Below are positions 16,214 to 25,172 of a stretch of 64,000 bases of DNA, one piece after another. Every line of letters starts with the position of its first letter. Positions within the stretch are counted from its first letter, which is position 1. The DNA comes from Bacteroidota bacterium (GTDB taxonomy: Bacteria; Bacteroidota; Bacteroidia; Cytophagales; Cyclobacteriaceae): positions 124,001 through 188,000 of the forward strand of contig JAEYWY010000002.1 in NCBI GenBank assembly GCA_023428695.1, given 5' to 3'. The position numbers and the translations under genes were made by a program. A model generated the notes under the pieces. It worked only from the letters and a program-made list of their open reading frames with translations. It had not been told where the DNA came from and searched no databases.

Positions 16214-17137
16214 ATGGGCGTAAATACAGAAGCCGTGACTGACGCTGTTTTATCAATTCAGGGATTAACCAAACATTTCGGACGCATTCGCGCCGTTAAT
16301 AATCTTAATCTCGAAGTACACCGCGGGCAGGTGTTTGGGATGCTCGGACCCAACGGAAGCGGCAAGACCACGACTCTTGGTATGTTGATGGGAGTGGTCA
16401 ACCCCACATCCGGTGGATTTAAGTGGTTTGGAGAGGACCCAACGCCGGAGGTTCGCAGAAAAATAGGTGCTGTACTCGAACATCCGATTTTTTATCCGTA
16501 CCTGAGCGGTCAGAAAAATCTCGAACTCAACGCCATGATCAAGAAATGCCCTGCGGATAACATTCCAAAGGTACTCGAGATAGTAGAGCTTACGGAACGC
16601 AGGAACGACAAGTACAAAACGTATTCCCTCGGGATGAAGCAACGCCTCGCAATCGCATCGGCTTTGCTCAACAATCCAACGGTACTGATACTCGACGAAC
16701 CAACAAACGGACTCGACCCGATGGGTATCGCGGAAATCCGTGGCCTGATTACTAAAATTGCGGAAGACGGAAAAACGATCATCCTTGCAAGCCATTTGTT
16801 GGACGAAGTTCAAAAGGTATGCACGCACTTTTGTGTTCTGAAAAAGGGAAACCTCGTTCACACAGGACCGGTGCATGATGTTGGAAGAGGAGCGGAGATC
16901 GTCGAAGTCGGTGCAGAAACCGATAATCTTGATTCGCTCCTGGTTGATTTCTCCGGAACGTCTTCACTCGCGAGAGATAATCGTCACTTCCAGGTGACAC
17001 TGAAGGAGGGTTTTCAAAGCAAGGATCTCAACCAATTCCTCTTTGAAAAAGGCGTAATTGCAAACCACCTCGTCACACAAAAGAAGAGTCTTGAGAAAAT
17101 GTTCCTCGAAATCCTTTCTGAATCGGAGAAGTCATGA
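16214..17137 (+). CDS. ABC transporter ATP-binding protein
   Basis: This 307-residue nucleotide-binding subunit has Walker A GPNGSGKTT, the signature YSLGMKQRLAIA, Walker B VLILDEPTNGLDP and the H-loop ILASHLLDE, followed by an extra C-terminal domain typical of ABC-2 exporters of the NatA/CcmA type. The ATG at 16214 is chosen over a TTG at 16175 that overlaps the previous gene's stop. Its stop overlaps the permease start by 4 bp (ATGA). The substrate is unknown; such pairs export lipids, drugs or Na+. Confidence 0.94.
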   Translation: MGVNTEAVTDAVLSIQGLTKHFGRIRAVNNLNLEVHRGQVFGMLGPNGSGKTTTLGMLMGVVNPTSGGFKWFGEDPTPEVRRKIGAVLEHPIFYPYLSGQKNLELNAMIKKCPADNIPKVLEIVELTERRNDKYKTYSLGMKQRLAIASALLNNPTVLILDEPTNGLDPMGIAEIRGLITKIAEDGKTIILASHLLDEVQKVCTHFCVLKKGNLVHTGPVHDVGRGAEIVEVGAETDNLDSLLVDFSGTSSLARDNRHFQVTLKEGFQSKDLNQFLFEKGVIANHLVTQKKSLEKMFLEILSESEKS

Positions 17138-17937
17138 TCGAATTACTGAAGATAGATCTCAAGAAAATGACCAGCTACCGTACGTTTTGGGTGGTATGCG
17201 GTCTCTACTTTGTTACGCTCGGGTTTGGCGCCGCAAGTGGTATGGAGGCTTTGAAATGGCTTGCCCGGACTTTCGAAGATTTCGGCGAGGAATTAAACAT
17301 AAGCCGTATTCCGTTGTATCACTTCCCGGACGTGTGGACGAACCTTATCTGGGTTGGAGGCTTTCTGAAAGTCGTTCTGGGAATTATGGTTGTTATTTCC
17401 GTCACCAACGAGTTTGCCTACCGAACGGTCAGGCAAAACATCATTGACGGCATGAGCCGGCTCGAATTCCTGCTTTCCAAAATCCTCACCAATGTGTTAC
17501 TCGCATTGATGAGTGTGGTGATGATTTTCGTAATCGGATTGGTCACCGGCATGATTTACAGTCCATCAATTGAATGGAGCAAGGTCGTCACCGATCTGGA
17601 ATTTTTTCCCGCATACTTCCTTGAGATTTTCTTTTTCCTTTCTTATGCATTGATGCTTGGGGTACTTATCCAGCGTTCAGGTCTTACCATCATCATGCTC
17701 CTGCTTTCAAAAATGATTGAGCTGATCATCCTGGCTAACATCGACGATTACGTTCCATGGATTGTACCATACTTTCCGATGCAATCGATTTGGGATTTGA
17801 TTGCCTGGCCTTTCCCGCGCTACGCGTTACAGGAAATCCAGGACTACGTGAACCCGCTCACTGCATTTATTGTGATCGCGTGGACGTTTATTTTCAATTA
17901 CGTAAGCTACTGGAAATTGAAGAGATCGGATATTTGA
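17134..17937 (+). CDS. ABC-2 type transporter permease
   Basis: This 267-residue protein has about six hydrophobic segments (for example FWVVCGLYFVTLGFGAASG, FLKVVLGIMVVISVTNEFAYRTVRQNIIDGMSR, VLLALMSVVMIFVIGLVTGMIY and FIVIAWTFIFNYVSYW, each cited only by part). The TNEFAYRTVRQNIIDGMSR loop is the family's conserved cytoplasmic element. It overlaps the ATPase gene by 4 bp, so the two form one exporter. It is convergent with the dnaE-like gene, with a 26-bp gap. Confidence 0.9.
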   Translation: MIELLKIDLKKMTSYRTFWVVCGLYFVTLGFGAASGMEALKWLARTFEDFGEELNISRIPLYHFPDVWTNLIWVGGFLKVVLGIMVVISVTNEFAYRTVRQNIIDGMSRLEFLLSKILTNVLLALMSVVMIFVIGLVTGMIYSPSIEWSKVVTDLEFFPAYFLEIFFFLSYALMLGVLIQRSGLTIIMLLLSKMIELIILANIDDYVPWIVPYFPMQSIWDLIAWPFPRYALQEIQDYVNPLTAFIVIAWTFIFNYVSYWKLKRSDI

Positions 17938-17963
17938 CCATTAGGCCGCTACCAACATGGCAT

Positions 17964-20900
17964 TTATTCGTGGTGCGTGTCGTAAGTATTTTCCCGCATA
18001 AACTCCTCGGCGCGTTTGTTGATCATGGGGAGTTTTTCCATAGCTGTGACTTCAATGGAAGGCACGCCAAATTCTTCCACTACCCTGCCCTTTATCCCAT
18101 AGAATCCCCGGCCCCGCATTGGAAATCGTTGCGCGATGTCGGGGAAATGCACGGTATCAAAAACGTGACCCTGATGATCGAGAAATGTACCAAAGTTCAT
18201 AGTTTGTCTCGTCTTCGTGCGTGTAGCCTTTACCGTTACCAGATATCCGACGATATTCACATTCCGGCCCGTCTTGCTAAGTAGTTCACTTGCCACGGTA
18301 TCGCCATACTCCGGGGACGCAAGCAGTTCAAACGGGTTGCACAACGGAAAACCGAGAAGCTCAATTTCATCGAAAGCGTCTTCGATGGATTCGCGCTGCA
18401 ATTCAGGCAGTGGGTACGTTGCAGGTTCAACGTCGAAGAGTCCGCCTCGGGGAGTTCGGGTTTTGTTTTGACTGAAATAAAGCATCGCCTCCCATAATAG
18501 CTCCTGCTTGTTTTTGCCGGTAAACCGCATCGCGCCTATGCGAATAAGAATGCGTGCCTGCTCAAGCGCCATAGGTATACGCTGAAGGACATCGTGCATA
18601 CTCCTGAATCGGCCATTTCGGTTTCGTTCCGCGGCTATCGCTTTTCCGATCGTCACTTCGAGGTTTTTCACATGAACAAACCCCACATAGATGGACTTGC
18701 CGTGAATCGTGGTTCCGTATTCACTGTGATTGAGACAAGGAGCCTGAATCTGGCCGCCGTTCGTTCGGGCCTCATGAAAATAGAATTCGGTTTTATAAAA
18801 GCCGCCGAAGTTGTTGATGACCGCAACCATGAACTCAAGTGGAAAGTGCGCCTTGAGGTACAGACTTTGGTAACTCTCCACAGCATAACTGGCCGAGTGA
18901 CCTTTTGCGAAGGAGTAACCGCCAAAGCTTTCAACTTCATACCAAACGCGGTCGATCACGTGCTGCGGATAGCCTCGGTCCCGGCAATTCGTATGAAACT
19001 TTTGCCTGACATTCCGGAACTCCTGTCGCGAACGGTACTTTCCAGACATACCGCGACGCAGAACATCTGCTTCTGTAAGCGTGAGTCCGGCAAAATGATG
19101 TGCGACCTTGATAACGTCTTCCTGGTATACCATTACTCCATAGGTTTCCCGCATCAGTTCATCCATCAAAGGATGTATCGACTCGTACTGTTGGCCATTG
19201 CGTACCATGTGAAACCGTTCAATGTACGCGCGCATCATCCCAGAGCTGGCAACACCGGGTCTGATTATTGAACTCGCTGCGACGAGAGTGAGATAATCTT
19301 CACAACGGAGTCTCTTCAATAGCATTCGCATCGCTGGTGACTCCACGTAAAAGCATCCCATAGTTCTGCTGTTTCGAAGCAAGTCTTTGATTCGTTCGTC
19401 CTCCTTGAAGTCATGGAAGCAATTGATGTCAATCTTGATTCGGCGATTCCTTTCAACAATGGCAACTGATTCTTTGATGTGACCCAGGCCACGCTGGCTG
19501 AGAACATCGAATTTGAAAATGCCCAGATCTTCCGCTGCGTGCATCTCAAGTTGAGAAACCGGATACCCCTTGGCGGGAAGGTCTGTTGTACAATATGCGT
19601 AGATTGGTCTTTCGGTTATCAGAACACCCCCGGCGTGAATAGAAAAGTTGGAAGGCATGTCTTTCATCAATCGCGCGTACTTGAAAATCAGTTCCGTGAT
19701 GTGATCGCGGTGTTCCATGGCGCGCGGGTCTTCCACCAGCGCTTCAATTTCATCTTTTGGAAGACCGAACACCTTTCCAAGTTCACGGAGCAAAGAGCGC
19801 TCCTGAAATGTGACGTGCGTCCCGAGAAGACACGTATGTTCGACGCCGTATTTTGCAAAAAGATATTCGTATATCCCGTCACGATTGTCCCACGAGAAAT
19901 CGATATCGAAATCCGGTGGTGTTGTTCGTTCCTCGTTCAGGAATCGTTCAAAATAAAGGTCCAGCTCAACAGGATCCACATTTGTAATTCCCAGACAATA
20001 GGCAACCATGCTGTTCGCGCCACTTCCTCTTCCTACGTACGCATAGCCTTTCGAATTCGCGAAACGAATCAAATCATACGCAATCAGATAGTATGCGACA
20101 AACTGTTTTGACCGGATAATGCGTAACTCTCTTTCGAAACGTTCGCGAAGTTTTTCATCAATTGATGAGTACCGCCGACTGAACCCTGCCCGCGCGTCGG
20201 ACACCAGTAACTCCCAGTCTCCTTCAGCGCTGCCTGTAACATTGCTTTTATTTTTGTCCTTGCCAAACTCCACCTCAAGGCTACATGCAGATAGGATCGC
20301 ACGCGTGTTGGTAACGATGTCTGGAAAATCAGCGAGACGCGCTTCCAGTTGACTTTCGGGAATCATTACCTCATCGGGATCGGCCTGTTCATGAGCCGGA
20401 AGTTTGCTGAGCAGCGTATTCTTATCGATTGCCCGCAACAGGCGATGAATGTTGAATTGCACCTTGTCCTTGAATGTCACCGGCTGCAGCAGGACAAACT
20501 TTTCCCTGTGCGCCGGGTACGCCCTGTCGATAGCAAGGGCGCCAATATCAGAAAGTCTGACACCGACAAACTCGTACTCGCGAAGTTTTTCCGGTTCAAT
20601 TTTTCTGAACGGATATACTACAACACAATTTTCAAAGGGCGGGGCAGCAACTGGAAGGCGCCGCCCCTCCCGATTGTGAAAAGAGAGGAACCGGTTGAGC
20701 TCTTCAAATCCTGCGTTGTTTTTTGCAATCCCCACATACAACAACTGACCATCATGCCTGAATTCAATCCCCACCGCGATATCTGGACAAACGACGCTTC
20801 CACTCTCCGCGCCCGCGCCGAGCATTTCACGTCGCATCTGCCGGATGATTCGCATCAGTTCCACGTACGAGGACGTGTTGTTAATCTCTGTTACCACAAA

Positions 20901-21023
20901 CTTACTGACTCCACATCGCTGCGCTTCTCCCAACAATTCCTCCGCGGTTAGCGTACCGTACCGAAAGCTTAACGATGTATGACAGTTCAGATACATTGCA
21001 GACTGTTTTGAATTCTTACTCAA
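17964..21023 (-). CDS. DNA polymerase III alpha-type subunit, accessory (DnaE2/error-prone-like)
   Basis: This 1019-residue C-family polymerase is shorter than replicative DnaE (about 1160). Palm motifs are intact: GRGSGANSMVAYCLG (331-345), the catalytic PDFDIDF (D371, D373, D375) and FKFDVL (D506). Finger and thumb motifs YQEDVIKVAHHFAG and GGYSFAKGHSASYAVESYQ follow, then a helix-hairpin-helix region, a GGLFD segment that could be a clamp contact, and an OB domain. The N-terminal PHP domain is degenerate: NCH (13-15) replaces HxH and TEINN replaces TDHGN, so proofreading or pyrophosphatase activity by PHP is unlikely. With recQ, a Y-family polymerase and an S24 repressor nearby, a translesion role is inferred. 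It lies 14 bp downstream of recQ. The replicative dnaE is presumably elsewhere. Confidence 0.9.
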   Translation of the reverse strand: MSKNSKQSAMYLNCHTSLSFRYGTLTAEELLGEAQRCGVSKFVVTEINNTSSYVELMRIIRQMRREMLGAGAESGSVVCPDIAVGIEFRHDGQLLYVGIAKNNAGFEELNRFLSFHNREGRRLPVAAPPFENCVVVYPFRKIEPEKLREYEFVGVRLSDIGALAIDRAYPAHREKFVLLQPVTFKDKVQFNIHRLLRAIDKNTLLSKLPAHEQADPDEVMIPESQLEARLADFPDIVTNTRAILSACSLEVEFGKDKNKSNVTGSAEGDWELLVSDARAGFSRRYSSIDEKLRERFERELRIIRSKQFVAYYLIAYDLIRFANSKGYAYVGRGSGANSMVAYCLGITNVDPVELDLYFERFLNEERTTPPDFDIDFSWDNRDGIYEYLFAKYGVEHTCLLGTHVTFQERSLLRELGKVFGLPKDEIEALVEDPRAMEHRDHITELIFKYARLMKDMPSNFSIHAGGVLITERPIYAYCTTDLPAKGYPVSQLEMHAAEDLGIFKFDVLSQRGLGHIKESVAIVERNRRIKIDINCFHDFKEDERIKDLLRNSRTMGCFYVESPAMRMLLKRLRCEDYLTLVAASSIIRPGVASSGMMRAYIERFHMVRNGQQYESIHPLMDELMRETYGVMVYQEDVIKVAHHFAGLTLTEADVLRRGMSGKYRSRQEFRNVRQKFHTNCRDRGYPQHVIDRVWYEVESFGGYSFAKGHSASYAVESYQSLYLKAHFPLEFMVAVINNFGGFYKTEFYFHEARTNGGQIQAPCLNHSEYGTTIHGKSIYVGFVHVKNLEVTIGKAIAAERNRNGRFRSMHDVLQRIPMALEQARILIRIGAMRFTGKNKQELLWEAMLYFSQNKTRTPRGGLFDVEPATYPLPELQRESIEDAFDEIELLGFPLCNPFELLASPEYGDTVASELLSKTGRNVNIVGYLVTVKATRTKTRQTMNFGTFLDHQGHVFDTVHFPDIAQRFPMRGRGFYGIKGRVVEEFGVPSIEVTAMEKLPMINKRAEEFMRENTYDTHHE

Positions 21024-21037
21024 CCGTTTCCCAATAT

Positions 21038-23233
21038 TCAGGTGCGGTAAGAAGCAACTTCACTTTTTCCACGCTGCATAGAGGCCAGGACGAGTCGGAT
21101 CTGGCCAAAAGTGTACTCATCACGGAGTGACTGGCGGATCACAGAAAGCATCGGGCTCTCCGCACGCTCAATAGCCCGTCGAATGGTGTCTACATCCTCG
21201 GGTTCGAGTAGTTCGTCAATTTGAATTTTTCCCGTTTGCACATAATACGCCAGGTGTGATTCAATAGTGGAAACAGCAAGGCTACGCAATACGGCAATTT
21301 TTTCTACTTGATGCCCCTCTCGCAGGAGTTCAAGTGTCCTGCGCTTCGTATCAGTCTCGCGTTCGGGACGATCGCGTCTGGCCTTTGTTGCCTTCAATGC
21401 CATCCGGCAGGAGAGTCCATGTTCTGTGCAATAGTCCGCGACCACTTGCCAGAAGTGTCTTCCGTATCGTTCAATTTTCATCTCACCAAACCCTGTTATT
21501 TGCCGAAAATGCCCCTTATTGAAAGGCAGATATGTCGCGATTTCCATCAACGAAACATCCGAAAGTACGACGTGCGGCGGAATGTTTTCTTCTTCAGCAA
21601 TTCGAGTTCTTACTTCCTTAAGCAACTGCAGAAGTTTCTTTTCGTAAATCAGATCTGAAGTTTGCGGACTGTCTTTCACAATTTTCGACTTCGTAAGCAT
21701 CACTTTGGCTTCGCCCTTGAGCACATCGCGACACTTTTCAGTAAGCTGTAGCAGCGGATACATGCCCTTTGTTTTTGTAAGATAGCCGCGATGAAGCAGG
21801 TCTCTGATGATTGAATTCCATTCGTCCATGGTGAGATCAGAACCTGCACCGAATGTTGGATACCCGCGATGAAACTCGTGGATCTTCGAGGCACCGGAAC
21901 CGCGTAAGAAATCTACCACGTATCCGGCTCCAAAACGTTCCTCCAGACGCGTTACCGCTGAGAAAACTTTTTGTGCCTGTTCCGTGCCGTCGTAAAGCTC
22001 AACGGTGGACAGGCATATGTCACAATTGCCACAATACTCGTCGCTTTGTTCATCGAAATAATTAAGCAGAAACTTTCGCCTGCATATATTAAGTGAGCCA
22101 TAGGCCGCCATCTGGTCGAGCTTGTCGATGGCGATCTGCGTTTGCTCCTCATTGCCTTCAATTTGAGCGAACTTCTTCATCTTGTTTACATCGCCGTAGG
22201 AGAAGAAGAGCAGCGCCTCGCTCGGCAATCCGTCACGTCCGGCGCGACCGGTTTCCTGATAGTATCCCTCTATATTCTTCGGCAGATCCATATGCACGAC
22301 ATACCGCACGTTGGACTTGTTGATACCCATGCCGAATGCAATGGTCGCAACGATAATCTTGACTTCATCACGAAGAAACTTCTCCTGGTTTGCTGTCCGC
22401 ATATCGCGGTCCATTCCGGCATGATATGGAAGTGCTGACAAACCGTGATGTGACAACTCATTGGCAAGCGCTTCTGTGGATGCCCGCGAAAGGCAGTAAA
22501 TAATTCCGGATTGGTCCTTTCGATTCTGGAGAAAACCAAGGAGCCGCTCCTTCGATCCGCGTTTGTCCTCGACCGAATAGCGAATGTTCGGGCGATTAAA
22601 ACTCGAAATGAAAATCGATGGGTCTCTCAATCCGAGTTTCCCGATAATATCGTTTCGTGTGAGCTTGTCGGCAGTGGCCGTGAGTGCGACAACCGGAGTT
22701 TCGGGTAGCAACTGCGTTATGTGTGAAAGCATGAGGTACTCCGGCCGGAAGTCGTGACCCCATTGTGAAACACAATGGGCCTCGTCGATCGCAAGCAACG
22801 AAATCGTCATTCGCTTCAACACTTCCATCAGTTGTGAGGGCGACGTTTTAACACGTTCACCATCAACTTCTTCGTACCGGATTAGCCGTTCGGGTGCCAG
22901 GTACAATAGTTTGATCTGGTTGTTGGCAGCGCGTGTCAGGATATCTTGTTGCTCGTAATAAGTTTGCGTAGAATTCAGATACGCGGCCTCGATACCATTT
23001 ACACGGAGCGTGTCGACCTGATCCTTCATTAAGGCGATAAGCGGAGAGACGACTATCGTAATCCCCTCAAACAGAAGCGCAGGTATCTGATAACACAGCG
23101 ACTTGCCGCCACCGGTGGGCATAAGCACAAACGCATCTTTTTTCTCAAGTACTGTTTTTATCACGCGCTCCTGTTCAAGACGGAATGCGGAGTAGCCAAA
23201 CTTTTTTTGGAGGACGGTAATTGGTGTATTCAT
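21038..23233 (-). CDS. recQ: ATP-dependent DNA helicase RecQ
   Basis: RecQ unwinds DNA 3' to 5' in recombinational repair. At 731 residues it has the full family layout: Walker A PTGGGKSLCYQ (K44), DEAH box (150-153) in AIDEAHCVSQWGHDFRPEY, helicase C with ATIAFGMGINKSNVRYV and QETGRAGRDGLPSEALL, the zinc cysteines in NICRRKF and YCGNCDIC, an RQC winged helix, an HRDC domain (about 515-595) and a C-terminal helix-turn-helix domain. The genome may carry other RecQ copies. It lies between the 2H phosphoesterase gene (40 bp upstream) and the dnaE-like gene (14 bp downstream) on the same strand. Confidence 0.96.
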   Translation of the reverse strand: MNTPITVLQKKFGYSAFRLEQERVIKTVLEKKDAFVLMPTGGGKSLCYQIPALLFEGITIVVSPLIALMKDQVDTLRVNGIEAAYLNSTQTYYEQQDILTRAANNQIKLLYLAPERLIRYEEVDGERVKTSPSQLMEVLKRMTISLLAIDEAHCVSQWGHDFRPEYLMLSHITQLLPETPVVALTATADKLTRNDIIGKLGLRDPSIFISSFNRPNIRYSVEDKRGSKERLLGFLQNRKDQSGIIYCLSRASTEALANELSHHGLSALPYHAGMDRDMRTANQEKFLRDEVKIIVATIAFGMGINKSNVRYVVHMDLPKNIEGYYQETGRAGRDGLPSEALLFFSYGDVNKMKKFAQIEGNEEQTQIAIDKLDQMAAYGSLNICRRKFLLNYFDEQSDEYCGNCDICLSTVELYDGTEQAQKVFSAVTRLEERFGAGYVVDFLRGSGASKIHEFHRGYPTFGAGSDLTMDEWNSIIRDLLHRGYLTKTKGMYPLLQLTEKCRDVLKGEAKVMLTKSKIVKDSPQTSDLIYEKKLLQLLKEVRTRIAEEENIPPHVVLSDVSLMEIATYLPFNKGHFRQITGFGEMKIERYGRHFWQVVADYCTEHGLSCRMALKATKARRDRPERETDTKRRTLELLREGHQVEKIAVLRSLAVSTIESHLAYYVQTGKIQIDELLEPEDVDTIRRAIERAESPMLSVIRQSLRDEYTFGQIRLVLASMQRGKSEVASYRT

Positions 23234-23273
23234 TAGCTAACGGTTTAGATGATTGATTCAATTGAAAACGGGG

Positions 23274-23843
23274 TCAGGCTTCGCCGCCAAAAAGGATGTC
23301 CTTGTGATGAACCCAGGTACGGTCGCGTTTTTCAAGCACCGTGATTCTGTCACAAAGAAAATGTTGATTTCCGTAGCGGAGGCCTTTGAGGTAAGGCCAG
23401 CATCTGAGGTAATCTTCCACCTCGAGGTTTCGAGCAATTGTAATGTGCGGCACGAAGCCCGGGTCTTCCTTCACGAGCTTACCGAAGATCTCCTGGATCG
23501 GCGACTTATACACGATATCCATATATACTGTACGCTTCGTTCCGTTTTGGAAGACGCCGAAATCTTTGAGCAGGATGTTGAAGGGCTTGAAGTCCGCCGC
23601 TTTGGCTTCTACAAAGCGTATCATTTCACGGAAGTATTTGTCGTTGTATCTGAACAGCGGAATATGGCCTTTCGAGCGTTGGTCTTCGAAGCCGTGCCCA
23701 ATCAGGTAGTGCACGTCGTCTTTAAGCACCGCGACGTCACTTAATATATGCCGCGGCGGAGCAATGATGAAATAGAGTTCCGTTTTCTTTGTTTCTGAAA
23801 ACAGGAATGGCGGGGTTTCGAGATTTTTGGTGAACAGGGTCAT
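23274..23843 (-). CDS. 2H phosphoesterase / 2'-5' RNA ligase-like protein
   Basis: This 189-residue protein belongs to the LigT/CPDase superfamily with two His motifs. The second, FVPHITIAR (about residue 130), is a canonical HxTx motif. The first, KGHIPLFRY (about residue 59), has Pro where Thr or Ser is usual, so it is only partly conserved. Relatives hydrolyse 2',3'- or 1'',2''-cyclic phosphates or ligate tRNA halves; the substrate here is unknown. It is placed between the Y-family polymerase (87 bp upstream) and recQ (40 bp downstream), all on the minus strand, so a link with nucleic-acid damage or end processing is possible but unproven. Confidence 0.8.
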   Translation of the reverse strand: MTLFTKNLETPPFLFSETKKTELYFIIAPPRHILSDVAVLKDDVHYLIGHGFEDQRSKGHIPLFRYNDKYFREMIRFVEAKAADFKPFNILLKDFGVFQNGTKRTVYMDIVYKSPIQEIFGKLVKEDPGFVPHITIARNLEVEDYLRCWPYLKGLRYGNQHFLCDRITVLEKRDRTWVHHKDILFGGEA

Positions 23844-23930
23844 ATGTTTATCATTTTATTTTCTTTTCAATGCTTAAACCTACGTTATCGTTACTGACAT
23901 CCTCTGTCATACCGCACTGCCTTAGAAAAA

Positions 23931-25139
23931 TCAAATTTGTCTGCGCGGGCCGAATGTGCCTTTGAACACATTCATCTCCATACGAATACGGTTGTTTACA
24001 CCGAGTGTCGTCGCACGAACAAGCTTTTCAACGCCGTGGCGGTTTTTGATCCAATCTATGGCAGCGTAAAGGTTTACGTCGTGCTCAGTTTCATCAAAGA
24101 GACTTATCTGGTGATTGCCGTGAACAAGCCCGCTGAGCTTAACACCAACAAGGCGAATCAGCATCCGGCGATTGTAGAGTTTATCAAACAACTCAGTCAC
24201 CGTACGCAGCAGCACAGAATCCGAAGACGTATAGGGAATTTGCACCTGCTTTGTTTCGGTATCGAAATTGGCATAGCGGATTTTGACCGTTACACAGGAA
24301 GTGAGCTTATTCTGTTCGCGAAGCGAGAACGCAACCTTCTCCACCATCGTCGTTAGTATAGATTTAAGTCTCTTTACGTCGATTGTATCCTCATCAAAAG
24401 TGCATTCCGTGGAAATCGATTTTTGTTCACTATATGGAGTAACGGGGCTGTCGTCGATGCCATGCGCTTTATTCCATATTGAACGACCGTTCTTTCCAAA
24501 GGCGCTTACCAGAAAATTCAAAGGCATTTCGCAAAGCGTTTGAACAGTTCGTACACCCATATCATAGAGGAACGACGCGGTCGATTTGCCGATCATCGGA
24601 AGTTTGTCAACCGAAAGAGGCGCGAGAAAATCTCTCTCTGAACCAGCAATGATCTGCTTTTCCGCGTTTGGTTTGAATTCGGCGGTAGCCACTTTTGAAA
24701 CCAGCTTGTTGACAGACATGGCAAGCGAAATCGGCAGGTGACTTTCATGGATAATTTTCTTCCGTAGTTCGATGGCCCATTTGAATGCGCCGAAGTAGCG
24801 GTCCATTCCGGATGCATCGATATAGAATTCGTCAATGGACGACTTCTCGAATGTTGGAGCAGCCTCAGCGATGATCTCTGTTATTTCCTGTGAGTTCTGG
24901 CGGTACGCCTCTGTATCTCCGGAAATCACGGTTGCATCGGGGCAAAGTTGAAGGGCGAGATACATGGGCATAGCCGAATGCACGCCGAACATGCGAGTCT
25001 CATAACTACACGCGGCGACCACCCCTCTCCGGCTGCTGCCACCAATAATGAGCGGTCTGCCGCGAAGCCGCGGGTTACGCTTGCGCTCGACGGCGACAAA
25101 AAAAGCATCAAGATCAAGATGGATTATGTTCCGCTCCAT
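23931..25139 (-). CDS. dinB: Y-family DNA polymerase (DinB / Pol IV-like)
   Basis: This 402-residue translesion polymerase has an intact catalytic site: D9 in HLDLDAFF, and D103 and E104 in SSIDEFYID (the family's SIDE motif). F13 is the expected steric-gate residue against ribonucleotides. The little-finger domain is followed by QISLF (344-348), a good sliding-clamp-binding motif. It is therefore probably active and not an ImuB-type inactive homologue. It is the first gene of the minus-strand series dinB, 2H phosphoesterase, recQ, dnaE-like and is divergent from an S24 repressor, with dyad operators just upstream of its start codon. Confidence 0.95.
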   Translation of the reverse strand: MERNIIHLDLDAFFVAVERKRNPRLRGRPLIIGGSSRRGVVAACSYETRMFGVHSAMPMYLALQLCPDATVISGDTEAYRQNSQEITEIIAEAAPTFEKSSIDEFYIDASGMDRYFGAFKWAIELRKKIIHESHLPISLAMSVNKLVSKVATAEFKPNAEKQIIAGSERDFLAPLSVDKLPMIGKSTASFLYDMGVRTVQTLCEMPLNFLVSAFGKNGRSIWNKAHGIDDSPVTPYSEQKSISTECTFDEDTIDVKRLKSILTTMVEKVAFSLREQNKLTSCVTVKIRYANFDTETKQVQIPYTSSDSVLLRTVTELFDKLYNRRMLIRLVGVKLSGLVHGNHQISLFDETEHDVNLYAAIDWIKNRHGVEKLVRATTLGVNNRIRMEMNVFKGTFGPRRQI

Positions 25140-25144
25140 GAAAA

Positions 25145-25152
25145 CAAAGCTA
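25145..25152 (-). promoter_or_regulatory. Candidate -7 box facing dinB
   Basis: On the minus strand this reads TAGCTTTG, an exact fit to TAnnTTTG. It overlaps the first operator dyad. No clear TTTG -33 element lies upstream, and a start here would give an almost leaderless dinB mRNA, so confidence is limited. Confidence 0.35.
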
Positions 25153-25169
25153 ACTAATATTCTTAGTTA
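25151..25169. promoter_or_regulatory. Operator-like dyad 1 (CTAA-N5-TTAG)
   Basis: TAACTAA and TTAGTTA are perfect 7-bp inverted repeats around a 5-nt centre. The dyad lies 12-30 bp upstream of the dinB start codon. It shares the core CTAA-N5-TTAG with a second site 32 bp away, which is the pattern expected of a dimeric repressor such as the adjacent HTH-S24 protein. Confidence 0.6.
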
Positions 25170-25172
25170 TTG

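Noticed and set aside
16265..16876. A 203-codon minus-strand frame opposite the ABC ATPase gene
   Set aside because: It is antisense to Walker A and signature motifs and has no family features.
18594..20951. Long plus-strand open frames (200-225 codons) opposite the dnaE-like gene
   Set aside because: They are antisense to a gene with strong motifs, have no recognisable domain and no start signals. They reflect base composition.
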